Below the pieces are notes generated by a model, which was given only the letters and a program-made list of their open reading frames with translations, was not told where the DNA came from and did not search any database. From positions 1-40,862 of the forward strand of contig JAGVYU010000001.1 in the NCBI GenBank assembly GCA_018303105.1: DNA of 40,862 nt, written 5' to 3'. The stretch's first letter is position 1. Each line of letters starts with the position of its first letter. Positions 30,808 through 39,332 of the stretch are shown in pieces. This DNA is from Candidatus Woesearchaeota archaeon (GTDB lineage Archaea > Nanobdellota > Nanobdellia > Woesearchaeales > JAGVYU01). The position numbers were made by a program, and so were the translations under genes.

Positions 30808-31451
30808 AAGTACTCTCTCTCGGGGGATCGTTAATCGTTCCGGAATCTATTGATACTGAGTATCTCATCCAATTTAAGGAGTTCGTGCTCAGGCACGTGG
30901 ATCAGGGAGAAAAGTTTGTCATCATCTGCGGGGGTGGAAAAGTCTGCAGGAATTATTATGCTGCGCTTAACATCATCACGCTGAGCTCGTTCGCATTCTG
31001 TTTGGTGATGCAGCGCATCCCGTTGTCCAGCCGGATTATACAAAGAAGACTCCGTTTGAAAGCATTCTGATCGGATGCGGACTAAAACCGGGGACGAGTA
31101 CAGACTATGATGCCATACAGTACGCGATTACGTGTGGGGCAGATGCCGTGTTGAATCTTTCAAATATCAGTTTTGTGTATGACAAGGATCCAACGCACCA
31201 CAAGGACGCGAAGCCATATGAGCGGTTGACGTGGAGTGAGTTCAGGTCCATGTTCAGCGCCGAGTGGAAGGCAGGAACAAATGTTCCGTTTGACCCGGTG
31301 GAAGGCAGGAACAAATGTTCCGTTTGACCCGATAGCCTCCGAGCTCGCTCATCGCCACGGCATTAAAGTCATGATTCTGCATGGGCGTGATTTGGAGAAT
31401 GTCGAGAAAGCGCTGCAAGGCCTCCCCTTTAAAGGCACGCTGATATCCTAA
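30804..31451 (+). pseudogene. pyrH: UMP kinase (PyrH family), disrupted by a deletion and a tandem duplication
   Basis: The first frame reads MKVLSLGGSLIVPESIDT and FVIICGGGKVCRNYYAALN, the start of an archaeal-type amino-acid-kinase-fold UMP kinase. Near 30971 it changes frame: the next segment HAELVRILFGDAAHPVVQPD, then ESILIGCGLKPGTSTDYDA and CGADAVLNLSNISFVYDKDP, is in +2 relative to the start, and about 20-25 residues that normally hold the GxxATxLNA region are missing. A perfect 34-bp tandem duplication at 31264-31331 then shifts frame again; the tail FDPIASELAHRHGIKVMIL to GTLIS-stop is in the third segment. UMP to UDP conversion would not be made by this copy as read. Confidence 0.85.
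31264..31331 (+). repeat. Perfect 34-bp tandem duplication in pyrH
   Basis: Bases 31264-31297 and 31298-31331 are identical (both begin GTGGAAGGCAGG and end TTTGACCCG). As 34 is not a multiple of three, the duplication causes a frameshift and a premature TGA at 31325-31327. Removing one copy restores the frame. Confidence 0.95.
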
Positions 31452-31530
31452 CATGGCTTCTGTATGCTATAGGACAGACCCTATAGATTTATAAGTCCAC
31501 ACTTCTGGAAAAACGGAAAAGAGGTGCGTG

Positions 31531-33117
31531 ATGGGCATAGTTCAGGAGGTAAAGGATGTTGCTCGGTTTGAGCATATAGGGGCCATATTGTTCAAACAGG
31601 GTTTGGATTTCATTGGAAAAAAATCGTTCATACCTTCTCCGCCAAAGCTGCGTCGTATCCTGGAAGAGCTCGGAGCGACGTTTGTGAAGCTGGGCCAGCT
31701 CCTGAGTTTGCGTCCTGATTTGATCCCGCGCGAGTATTGCGATGAGTTCAGAAAGCTTCAGGATCATGTTGCTCCTTTTCCCTTCAGTGATGTCAGGCAA
31801 GTGGTTGAGACGGAGTTGAAGCAGCCTGTAACGAAATTGTTCGCGCACATCGATGAGAAGCCCCTGGCGTCAGCGTCTGTTGGCCAAGTGCACCGTGCAC
31901 GGTTGAAGAATGGCCTCGTTGTTGCCGTGAAAGTGCAGCGCCCCGGCATTCATAAGACGTTTCAGACGGACATCGATATTATGATGCATTTTGCCCCGCT
32001 GTTAGAGAAGCACGCGCATGGCATTTTCGATCCCTACACGGTTCTCGAGGAGTTCAAGAAGTACACGCAGCGCGAGTTGGATTTCCAGAACGAGGCACGG
32101 AATATTGACCAGTTGTATCGGAACTTTCGTAATAGCAAAACCGTGCGCATTCCCCGGGTTCTATGGTCGCACACGTCATCGCGTGTGCTCACGCTGGAAT
32201 TGATTGATGGCAAACCCGTAAACACGAAAACATTAAGGTCGATGCATGATCGGAAACTTTTTGTCCGCAACTTGGTTGATTGTATGTTCCAGCAGATCTT
32301 TGTGGACGGATTCTTTCATGCGGATCCCCATGCGGGAAACCTCATGGTGCTTCCCCACAATCGCATAGGGCTGCTTGATTTCGGAATCGTGGGCATTCTC
32401 GACGAGGATATCCGTGAGAAGATGACACAGTTATGCATAGCGGTGATTGAGGGAGATGTGAAGATGATTGCGGAGTCGCTATGTGCGCTGGGATTTGTTG
32501 AGCAGTGCAATCGTGATCTGGAGCGGGATATCCGCCTTGAGTTAAGTCAGTATTATGGAGCCTCATTGGAGCAAATCAACCTCTCGGAAGCGTTTCAGAA
32601 GGTACTCATGATTGCACGCAGGGATCACGTGCATCTTCCCAGCGATTTTGTGCTGCTTGTGAAGGCCGTCGTGACGTTGGAGGGTGTAGCTCGCGACCTT
32701 GACCCGGAGTGTCATGTCATGGATATTATTCGTCCACACGCGAAGAGATTGATGCGGGAACGATACCTCAGCGTCCGGACTGTGAAAAAGCAGGCATTGA
32801 GTTCATCCATGGAGTATCTGCATTTGTTCAGGACATTCCCCACGCAATTTTCGAATGTCCTAAAAAAGCTCCAGGAGGGCAAGCTGCACATTCAAATGCA
32901 GGATACGGATATCCATTATCTTACCGTCGAGATGGAGCGCTCCTCATATCGGCTTGCGTATGCGATCATCACAGGGACGATGATTATGGCGTCCGCACTG
33001 CTGTGGTACGCCGAAATCGGTCCCATGTTCATGGGTATTCCCCTTATTGCACTGATTGGTTTTGTTTGCGCCGCGTTTTTTGCGCTCCTGCTTGTTATCG
33101 CACTCATACGGCGATGA
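31531..33117 (+). CDS. UbiB/AarF (ABC1) family atypical kinase
   Basis: A 528-residue protein with the ABC1 features: KLGQLLSLRPDLIP (KxGQ at 53-56), the Ala-rich loop ASASVGQVHRA replacing the Gly-rich loop (113-122), AVKVQRPG (Lys134), FHADPHAGN and LLDFGIVG. The C-terminus has two membrane helices (~465-490 and ~500-525). In bacteria UbiB is a membrane-associated ATPase for ubiquinone biosynthesis; an archaeal role in lipid/isoprenoid handling is inference. The start at 31531 has GAGGTG 5 nt upstream; TATA AGATTTATAAGTC is at 31485-31497. Confidence 0.92.
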   Translation: MGIVQEVKDVARFEHIGAILFKQGLDFIGKKSFIPSPPKLRRILEELGATFVKLGQLLSLRPDLIPREYCDEFRKLQDHVAPFPFSDVRQVVETELKQPVTKLFAHIDEKPLASASVGQVHRARLKNGLVVAVKVQRPGIHKTFQTDIDIMMHFAPLLEKHAHGIFDPYTVLEEFKKYTQRELDFQNEARNIDQLYRNFRNSKTVRIPRVLWSHTSSRVLTLELIDGKPVNTKTLRSMHDRKLFVRNLVDCMFQQIFVDGFFHADPHAGNLMVLPHNRIGLLDFGIVGILDEDIREKMTQLCIAVIEGDVKMIAESLCALGFVEQCNRDLERDIRLELSQYYGASLEQINLSEAFQKVLMIARRDHVHLPSDFVLLVKAVVTLEGVARDLDPECHVMDIIRPHAKRLMRERYLSVRTVKKQALSSSMEYLHLFRTFPTQFSNVLKKLQEGKLHIQMQDTDIHYLTVEMERSSYRLAYAIITGTMIMASALLWYAEIGPMFMGIPLIALIGFVCAAFFALLLVIALIRR

Positions 33118-33185
33118 TCGGACGGCGCTCAAAGTATGGAAAACTATTTAAAGGCGTAATCAGAGAAGAGGTATGGAGGTGGATC

Positions 33186-33569
33186 ATGTTTGATGAAATC
33201 AAGCGTGAACTGAAGCGCGCGATACGGGATGGAAAGCTTAAAGGTCCTAATTATGGTCATGTTCTGAGGAAGATTACGAGGGAAATCAAGCGGGAAAAAA
33301 ATCGCTTAAAAAAGCTGCTTGGCCCTGAGCTTATTGAGGAGAAGCAGAAAGCCCAGCAGGCGCTTCGTCTGTTGCTGCAGCAGGAGTTTGATCGCGTGCA
33401 TAGTGTTAAACCGGTGCTTGCGCGCGCAGCGAAAAAGGAGTTGAAGAAAGTGACCATTCCCCGAATCATGAAGAAACTCAAGCGCAAAGGCAAGAAAGTC
33501 GTGAAGAGGGCTAAACGGGCTGCGAAGGGCTTAAAGCGAAAGATACGCAAGAGGATCAAGCGAAGATAG
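33186..33569 (+). CDS. Lys/Arg-rich helical protein (127 aa), hypothetical
   Basis: Start ATG at 33186 with GGAGGTGG 4 nt upstream and TATA-like ACTATTTAAAGG at 33143-33154. The product is extremely basic. Residues 1-90 look like a coiled coil (LRKITREIKREKNRLKKLL, EEKQKAQQALRLLLQQEF), and the last ~40 residues are almost only Lys, Arg, Ala and Gly (KRKGKKVVKRAKRAAKG). The pattern suggests a nucleic-acid-associated or ribosome-associated protein, by composition only. The frame is open far upstream inside ubiB, but the promoter and RBS set the start here. Confidence 0.65.
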   Translation: MFDEIKRELKRAIRDGKLKGPNYGHVLRKITREIKREKNRLKKLLGPELIEEKQKAQQALRLLLQQEFDRVHSVKPVLARAAKKELKKVTIPRIMKKLKRKGKKVVKRAKRAAKGLKRKIRKRIKRR

Positions 33570-33575
33570 CGAAGT

Positions 33576-33848
33576 CTACTTTTTGTTTCCGTTGAGATGG
33601 AGCGAGCTTTGGGGTTCTCGAATCCCCAAGTAGGAGAGCCACGTCTGCGTGCCATCCCATGCGTCATGGCCGGATCCTATGAAATCAACGCGTATTCTGG
33701 ACACACGGCCGCATCGTGTGCAATCACGCTCTTTGTAATGCAGATGAGAATCATGGACACTTCTCCATGAAACTCCCTGCTGGTCATTGCGGCAGTATGC
33801 GCATGATCTGAATTGATCGTGCTCTCGAAAGCTGTGGTGGAAAACCAT
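33576..33848 (-). CDS. Small zinc-ribbon-like protein (90 aa), hypothetical
   Basis: A 90-residue protein with two Cys pairs, SCAYC and DCTRC, about 25 residues apart, a likely zinc ribbon, with several His residues between them. The remainder has no recognised motif (GSGHDAWDGTQTWLSYLGI). A TATA element (ATATTTATAAATCC, this strand, 33881-33894) lies ~39 nt upstream, leaving a short leader. It ends 6 nt from the end of the convergent basic-protein gene. Confidence 0.55.
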   Translation of the reverse strand: MVFHHSFREHDQFRSCAYCRNDQQGVSWRSVHDSHLHYKERDCTRCGRVSRIRVDFIGSGHDAWDGTQTWLSYLGIREPQSSLHLNGNKK

Positions 33849-33898
33849 TGTCGTCTCTATGCGTGCTTCACAGTGTGGAGGGATTTATAAATATTTTG

Positions 33899-34152
33899 TT
33901 TTTTGATTCTGACTCTGTTATCCCGAAACTGGTTAACATCACGTAACTGGTTAACATATTGACGTTACAATTGTGTAGTCGCTCACAAAATAACAATGGC
34001 GCAGATGCGACGGGGATGCCCCCTCCGGGGTGTCGCATAGGGCATTTGCGAGAGCAAATGACCGTCTGCAGCCATTAATGTTATTTTTGTACTTTGAACT
34101 AAGTTGTATACGCGTTAATTAAAAACGTGATAGCACATTTTTTGATTCTGAC
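33899..34152. repeat. 15-bp direct repeats bounding the intergenic region before nop5, with internal tandem motif
   Basis: TTTTTTGATTCTGAC occurs at 33899-33913 and again at 34138-34152, 239 bp apart. Just inside the left copy, AACTGGTTAACAT occurs twice (33927-33939 and 33945-33957), each holding the palindrome GTTAAC. The stretch between (341 bp from 33849 to 34189) has no protein gene; its main content is the structured segment at 33985-34090. Confidence 0.7.
33985..34090 (+). ncRNA. Candidate structured RNA: three-way junction upstream of nop5
   Basis: A closing helix of about 20 bp pairs 33985-34005 (ACAAAATAAC, AATGGC, GCAGA) with 34065-34090 (TCTGC, GCCATT, GTTATTTT) with small bulges. 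Inside are hairpin 1, TGCGAC (34006-34011) with GTCGCA (34032-34037) and an inner CCCC/GGGG, and hairpin 2, CATTTGC-GAGA-GCAAATG (34043-34060) with a GNRA tetraloop. The fold is far stronger than in neighbouring intergenic DNA. It could be an RNA gene, a leader/terminator, or a palindromic mobile element; strand is unknown and given as plus for convenience. Confidence 0.5.
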
Positions 34153-34189
34153 AGGAATCTTTATTAACCGTGCCGTCTTCCGATAAGGC

Positions 34190-35089
34190 ATGAAGTATCA
34201 GTACTCATCGATCATTGGAGATGTAGTTTTCGATAATCAGTTCCACGTCGTAGAGCAAGGGCATAATCTCTTTAAGAAATATCCTAATCTACAGGAGCCG
34301 GACGAGCATCACAAGGTGAAGATCCAGATGGCGATGCGGGATAAGAAATTCTTCGCGGCATTCGTGAAGGATAATATCGCGCAGACGAAGCAGGACGTGA
34401 AGCGCTCAGTTATCCCTGATAATCATATCGTGCATGCCGTGAACCTGCTTGAGGAGCTGGACACGCTCATCAACACGATCGTGAAACGATTGAGGGAATG
34501 GTATGAGCTTTGGAATCCTGAGTTTTCTAAGAGTATCCAGTCGCATGAGAAGTTTTGTGAACTGATTGCGATAAAAAAGAACGAGGATCTTTTGAAGGAA
34601 ATCAACATCGATCGCAAGCACAGCATGGGCGCAGAGATTTCCCCAAAGGATCAGGACGCGATCCTGCAGCTTGCTCGGCGCTGTCGTGATCTTTACACGT
34701 TGCGGAGTTCCACGCAATCTTATGCTGAATCTTTGTTGCAGGAGAACTATCCCAACCTGTGCACCGTTGCCGGATCTGCGATCGCTGGGAAGCTTCTTGG
34801 GCATGCCGGCACCGGAAGAAGGTTAGTCATGATGCCTGCTTCGACGATTCAGCTTTTAGGGGCTGAGAAAGCGCTCTTCCGGCATATGAGAAACAAGAGA
34901 AGTCCTCCTCCTAAATATGGCCTGTTGTTTCAGCATCCCTTTGTACAGTCCGCGAGGAAGAGCGAGCAGGGAAAGCATGCTCGGGCGCTGGCGGATAAGC
35001 TTAGCATGGCAGTTAAGATAGATTATTTTAAGGGCGTATACTGTGGAGATCGTTTGAAAAAGGAGCTCGAGGAGAAATTTAACAAATGA
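34190..35089 (+). CDS. nop5: Nop5 (Nop56/58-like) C/D RNP core protein
   Basis: A 299-residue protein. The Nop domain block is GSAIAGKLLGHAGTGRRL, MMPASTIQLLGAEKALFRHM and PPPKYGLLFQHPFVQSARK, the RNA- and L7Ae-contact part; the coiled-coil middle (NLLEELDTLINTIVKRL...) mediates Nop5 dimer contacts; the N-terminal part binds fibrillarin. With fibrillarin and L7Ae it forms the 2'-O-methylation RNP. A TATA-like CTTTATTAAC at 34159-34168, 27 nt upstream of the ATG, gives a leaderless transcript. Overlaps flpA by 4 nt. Confidence 0.95.
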   Translation: MKYQYSSIIGDVVFDNQFHVVEQGHNLFKKYPNLQEPDEHHKVKIQMAMRDKKFFAAFVKDNIAQTKQDVKRSVIPDNHIVHAVNLLEELDTLINTIVKRLREWYELWNPEFSKSIQSHEKFCELIAIKKNEDLLKEINIDRKHSMGAEISPKDQDAILQLARRCRDLYTLRSSTQSYAESLLQENYPNLCTVAGSAIAGKLLGHAGTGRRLVMMPASTIQLLGAEKALFRHMRNKRSPPPKYGLLFQHPFVQSARKSEQGKHARALADKLSMAVKIDYFKGVYCGDRLKKELEEKFNK

Positions 35090-35745
35090 AGGCATCAAAG
35101 TTGCAAGGGGTGTACGAGGAAGGGCGCAGTCTATACACACAAAACCTCGCACCGGGAATACGTGTCTATGATGAAGCTCTTGTTACGGTTAAGGGAATTG
35201 AGTACCGTGAGTGGAATCCCACAAAAAGCAAGCTCGCCGCCGCATTGGTCAAGGGAATGCCGCAGATGGGGATTAAGCCCGGATCCATTGTGCTCTATCT
35301 TGGGGCGAGTACAGGAACAACCGTGAGCCACGTAAGTGACATTGTGGGGAAAGAGGGAATTGTGTTTGCGCTAGATTTCGCTCCTCGAGTGGTCCGTGAT
35401 CTTGTATTTGTCGCGGAGCAGCGCGGGAATATTGCTCCTATCCTGGGAGACGCCGCTCAGCCGAAAACGTATGCGCATAGGATATGCGCAGTCGATGTGG
35501 TGTACCAGGATGTCGCGCAAAAAGATCAGGCGGGCATTTTTATCAAGAATTGCAGGGAGTTTCTCATGCCCGGTGGTTTTGGCCTGCTTGCGATCAAGGC
35601 GAGAAGCGTTGACATCGCGAAAAAACCGAAGCAGATCTTCCGGGAAGTGCGCGATCAGCTAGCGAAAGAATTTACGGTTGTTGACTATAGGGAACTTGAC
35701 CCGCTGGAGAAGGATCACTGTCTGTTTTTGTGCAAGAACCGGTGA
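35086..35745 (+). CDS. flpA: Fibrillarin-like rRNA/tRNA 2'-O-methyltransferase
   Basis: A 219-residue protein. Fibrillarin marks: YREWNPTKSKLAAALVKG, SAM motif I VLYLGASTGTTVSHVSDIVG, FALDFAPRVVRDL, AVDVVYQDVAQKDQAGI and GLLAIKARSVD. It transfers methyl groups to ribose 2'-OH at sites chosen by C/D guide RNAs, working with Nop5 encoded just upstream. The last 74 nt overlap the 3' end of the convergent gene on the other strand. Confidence 0.96.
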   Translation: MKASKLQGVYEEGRSLYTQNLAPGIRVYDEALVTVKGIEYREWNPTKSKLAAALVKGMPQMGIKPGSIVLYLGASTGTTVSHVSDIVGKEGIVFALDFAPRVVRDLVFVAEQRGNIAPILGDAAQPKTYAHRICAVDVVYQDVAQKDQAGIFIKNCREFLMPGGFGLLAIKARSVDIAKKPKQIFREVRDQLAKEFTVVDYRELDPLEKDHCLFLCKNR

Positions 35746-36145
35746 GCTCTCCCGTTACGACGGGGCATCGCACGCTTGTAAAGAAACTTCTGGCAACTTC
35801 TTCAAGTGTTCGCCCTTCAAGGGGCCTCACTCGAAGCACGCTCTTTGTATTTGCCAAGGACATATCGGAATGGGCATAGATGACGGGGTGATACGATCCT
35901 TCACTGCTGATAGCGGTTATTGCTTCGTGTGCTTTGAGAACACTAACACATGCATCCCCCAGCTTTTCTTTGTCCATGCAGATGATGATGTGATCGGGTT
36001 TAGTTTGTATTATTGTCCGGTCCAAAGTTTCATACGGCACGACACGAATGTCTCCCTTGCAGCCCAACCGTTGAAAAATATCATATTCAGAAGCTGGCCT
36101 GTACGACGCAATGAGAATTTTGCAATGCTTGCAATCTTCTTCCAT
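35672..36145 (-). CDS. Receiver-like alpha/beta protein (157 aa), hypothetical
   Basis: A 157-residue protein beginning MEEDCKHCKILIASYRPASE, then VVPYETLDRTIIQTKPDHIIICMDKEKLGD, VIYAHSDMSLAN and LRVRPLEGRTLEEVARSFF. The alternating strand/helix order resembles a response-regulator receiver fold, but the phospho-acceptor Asp is not evident at the expected place, so signalling by phosphorylation is unlikely. The C-terminal ~30 residues overlap flpA antisense and look disordered. TATA AAAGTATATATATATC (this strand, 36165-36180) is 27 nt upstream of the ATG. It follows two small genes in the same direction. Confidence 0.6.
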   Translation of the reverse strand: MEEDCKHCKILIASYRPASEYDIFQRLGCKGDIRVVPYETLDRTIIQTKPDHIIICMDKEKLGDACVSVLKAHEAITAISSEGSYHPVIYAHSDMSLANTKSVLRVRPLEGRTLEEVARSFFTSVRCPVVTGELTGSCTKTDSDPSPAGQVPYSQQP

Positions 36146-36178
36146 TTTGGCACTCTGAGCTATTGATATATATATACT

Positions 36179-36271
36179 TTATTGCACAGAGACGTAGCAT
36201 CGCTTGCATACATCGCTTGGCTTCAGCACACGGTGCGCTCCGCATTTCTCGCATTTTCCTGTTTTTGGCAT
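36179..36271 (-). CDS. 30-residue zinc-ribbon miniprotein
   Basis: ATG at 36271 with a strong AAGGAGGAATAACC just upstream, stop TAA at 36179-36181. The product is MPKTGKCEKCGAHRVLKPSD followed by VCKRCYVSVQ: two C-x2-C pairs (Cys7/Cys10, Cys22/Cys25) fit one zinc ion. The RBS and the clean zinc pattern make a real gene likely despite the length. It lies 17 nt after the 112-residue gene, probably in one operon, and its stop overlaps the TATA box of the next gene. Confidence 0.65.
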   Translation of the reverse strand: MPKTGKCEKCGAHRVLKPSDVCKRCYVSVQ

Positions 36272-36287
36272 GGTTATTCCTCCTTAT

Positions 36288-36626
36288 TTATCCAACGTGT
36301 TGAAAGAAGTGGCGTGCAAACTCTTCAAGTGCTGAAATGCTGGCTGGCTGATGCTGAATTTGTCGGCATATCCGAGGTTTGTCAATTGTGGTTATCACCG
36401 TATGTGCTAAATCGTTTCCGTCAAAGCGGTGGTCATCATGTGGTTTCGGTCGAGATGCCGGGACTCTAATCGATTTTACCATGAACTCAGCGACTTCCTG
36501 GAGATTTGCTCCAGTATTTTTCCACATGTCTATCCCTGAGCAAGATAACTTTGCAGTATAGCCCCCGGTATCTCTTCCCGCAATGTCGCGCAAACAGTAC
36601 TCTTCAACAACAATTTCGTAATCCAT
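36288..36626 (-). CDS. Hypothetical protein (112 aa)
   Basis: A 112-residue protein, not recognised: MDYEIVVEEYCLRDIAGRDT, GGYTAKLSCSGIDMWKNTGA, then a basic middle and LEEFARHFFQHVG at the end. A GGAGGAG lies 10-16 nt before the ATG. First gene of a small minus-strand operon followed by the 30-residue zinc ribbon; divergent from cysS. Confidence 0.55.
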   Translation of the reverse strand: MDYEIVVEEYCLRDIAGRDTGGYTAKLSCSGIDMWKNTGANLQEVAEFMVKSIRVPASRPKPHDDHRFDGNDLAHTVITTIDKPRICRQIQHQPASISALEEFARHFFQHVG

Positions 36627-36806
36627 TTATGTACGCTCCTCCATAATTTCAAGTGTGCTAATGGAAATTACACCTCATTGAATGATAGAATGCGCCGTAA
36701 TTTAAAAAACTTACCATTATTAACCACCCCTAAGTAACAATATAATATACAATTCCTAGTAGAAAACACTCAAAGCCTTTAAAAACATAAAGCAAATTGA
36801 AATCAT

Positions 36807-38206
<1,400 letters not shown>

Positions 38207-38210
<4 letters not shown>

Positions 38211-38692
38211 TCAAACCGATCCAGTCTTGAAAACAGATGAGTGGTATGTTCATCGTCACAAATGTCCCTGGGTACTCCAGAATATCCAATTTTTCCCGGA
38301 TGTCCCATTGAGGGAAGTCGATCAAGCAAACACTGTGCGCCATCAGGCATCATCGTATCAAGAACCAAATAGACCTCTCCATCGCGGATGGGCAATAAGT
38401 TTTCTTCAAAGCAGAGTGCAAGCTCGTCAAAGGGTTCCCCCTGCAGCGCCGGAGGAATGATAAACAGTGTGCCATTTCTGTTGGGAACAACTCTGCTTAC
38501 AAATAAATCCTCAACAGGATAGCCGAATGCATGCAAAGCACGCAGCGCCGGTTCCCCATAGTGATGCAGAAGTTCAATCATCTCGAGTGGACGCACTCCA
38601 TATTCTGAGGCGAGGGTGTCAATGTGCGGTCTTGTGTATCCATGACGACGCACCTCCCGCGCAGTCTCTTCATCAAGGCTAAAGTGCATCAT
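38207..38692 (-). CDS. Orphan protein, downstream member of a tandem paralogue pair
   Basis: A 161-residue acidic protein. Residues 1-60 are helical (ARE VRRHGYTRPH-like start, then ASEYGVRPLEMIELLHHYG). The second half contains GTLFIIPPALQGEPFDELA, EENLLPIRDGEVYLVLDTM and CDDEHTTHLFSRL, which align with the next gene upstream (ENLFQVRPGVYFLVDTM, HEDEHAVTRALGR). Family unknown. It follows that gene by 7 nt with an AGGATG upstream of tandem ATG codons; the first is used here. Confidence 0.65.
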
Positions 38693-38699
38693 AAGTGCG

Positions 38700-39260
38700 C
38701 TAACATCCTTCTCTTGTAAAGGGATATCCAGCCCAAGAGACTCTGTAAGTCCTTCCTAGCGCTCGCGTGACTGCATGCTCATCTTCATGCCCGCCCTTGT
38801 ATGGATTATCACGATATCCCCCAAATATTACATGGGCTAGCGGGATCCGTCTCAGGGTAGCCCCGTCCTCCATAGCTCGTTCGAGACTGTCTAACACAAG
38901 CGCTTGTGGCTGCATAGTATCTACAAGGAAGTAAACGCCCGGACGAACTTGAAAGAGATTTTCCCGAACAGAAAGTGCAGCTTCGGTAATATCCTGAGGG
39001 GATACTGATGGCGCGACAATGTAGGCAATACCTTCGTTGTAAAAAAGCATAATCGCGTCTTTTGGAGCTTCGGGCGGCATGCTATCCAGTGAAACTGGCG
39101 CAATCGCCTTTCCGCGTGGTATAAGATTAAGCAATTCCCTGTGGGGATCGGTGGGTAGCTCTGATTCCGGTGTATTCAAATCAGCCATAGTTTGATAAGC
39201 AATGGCACCCCGAACACCTTCCTCTGGCCTCGGACTCAAAACGTGATGACTTCTTGGCAT
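38700..39260 (-). CDS. Orphan protein, upstream member of a tandem paralogue pair
   Basis: A 186-residue protein from the ATG at 39260, which has GGAGGT ~8 nt upstream. An ATG at 39323 would add 21 residues, but it lies upstream of the likely TATA box (GTTTATAAAC, 39305-39314) and is rejected. The core is DAIMLFYNEGIAYIVAPSVS, ENLFQVRPGVYFLVDTMQPQ, then RIPLAHVIFGGYRDN and GGHEDEHAVTRAL. Related to the downstream gene. No catalytic motif recognised; it may be a conserved archaeal orphan family. Confidence 0.65.
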   Translation of the reverse strand: MPRSHHVLSPRPEEGVRGAIAYQTMADLNTPESELPTDPHRELLNLIPRGKAIAPVSLDSMPPEAPKDAIMLFYNEGIAYIVAPSVSPQDITEAALSVRENLFQVRPGVYFLVDTMQPQALVLDSLERAMEDGATLRRIPLAHVIFGGYRDNPYKGGHEDEHAVTRALGRTYRVSWAGYPFTREGC

Positions 39261-39332
39261 TTCTATACCTCCACACAAATTGATACGTTTCAAATCGTTA
39301 TGGAGTTTATAAACTTTCCTCATTTATATAAA

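Noticed and set aside
32709-33185. Upstream extension of the Lys/Arg-rich protein
   Set aside because: The frame is open but is antiphase with the well-supported UbiB gene; TATA box and GGAGGTGG place the start at 33186.
34130-34190. Box C/D small RNA (GTGATAG ... TCTGAC)
   Set aside because: Box C is imperfect, no C'/D' boxes at proper spacing, and the CTGA lies within a direct repeat found twice.
39261-39323. Longer start for the 38700-39260 gene at 39323
   Set aside because: The ATG at 39323 is upstream of the only good TATA box (39305-39314), while ATG 39260 has a GGAGGT at proper spacing.
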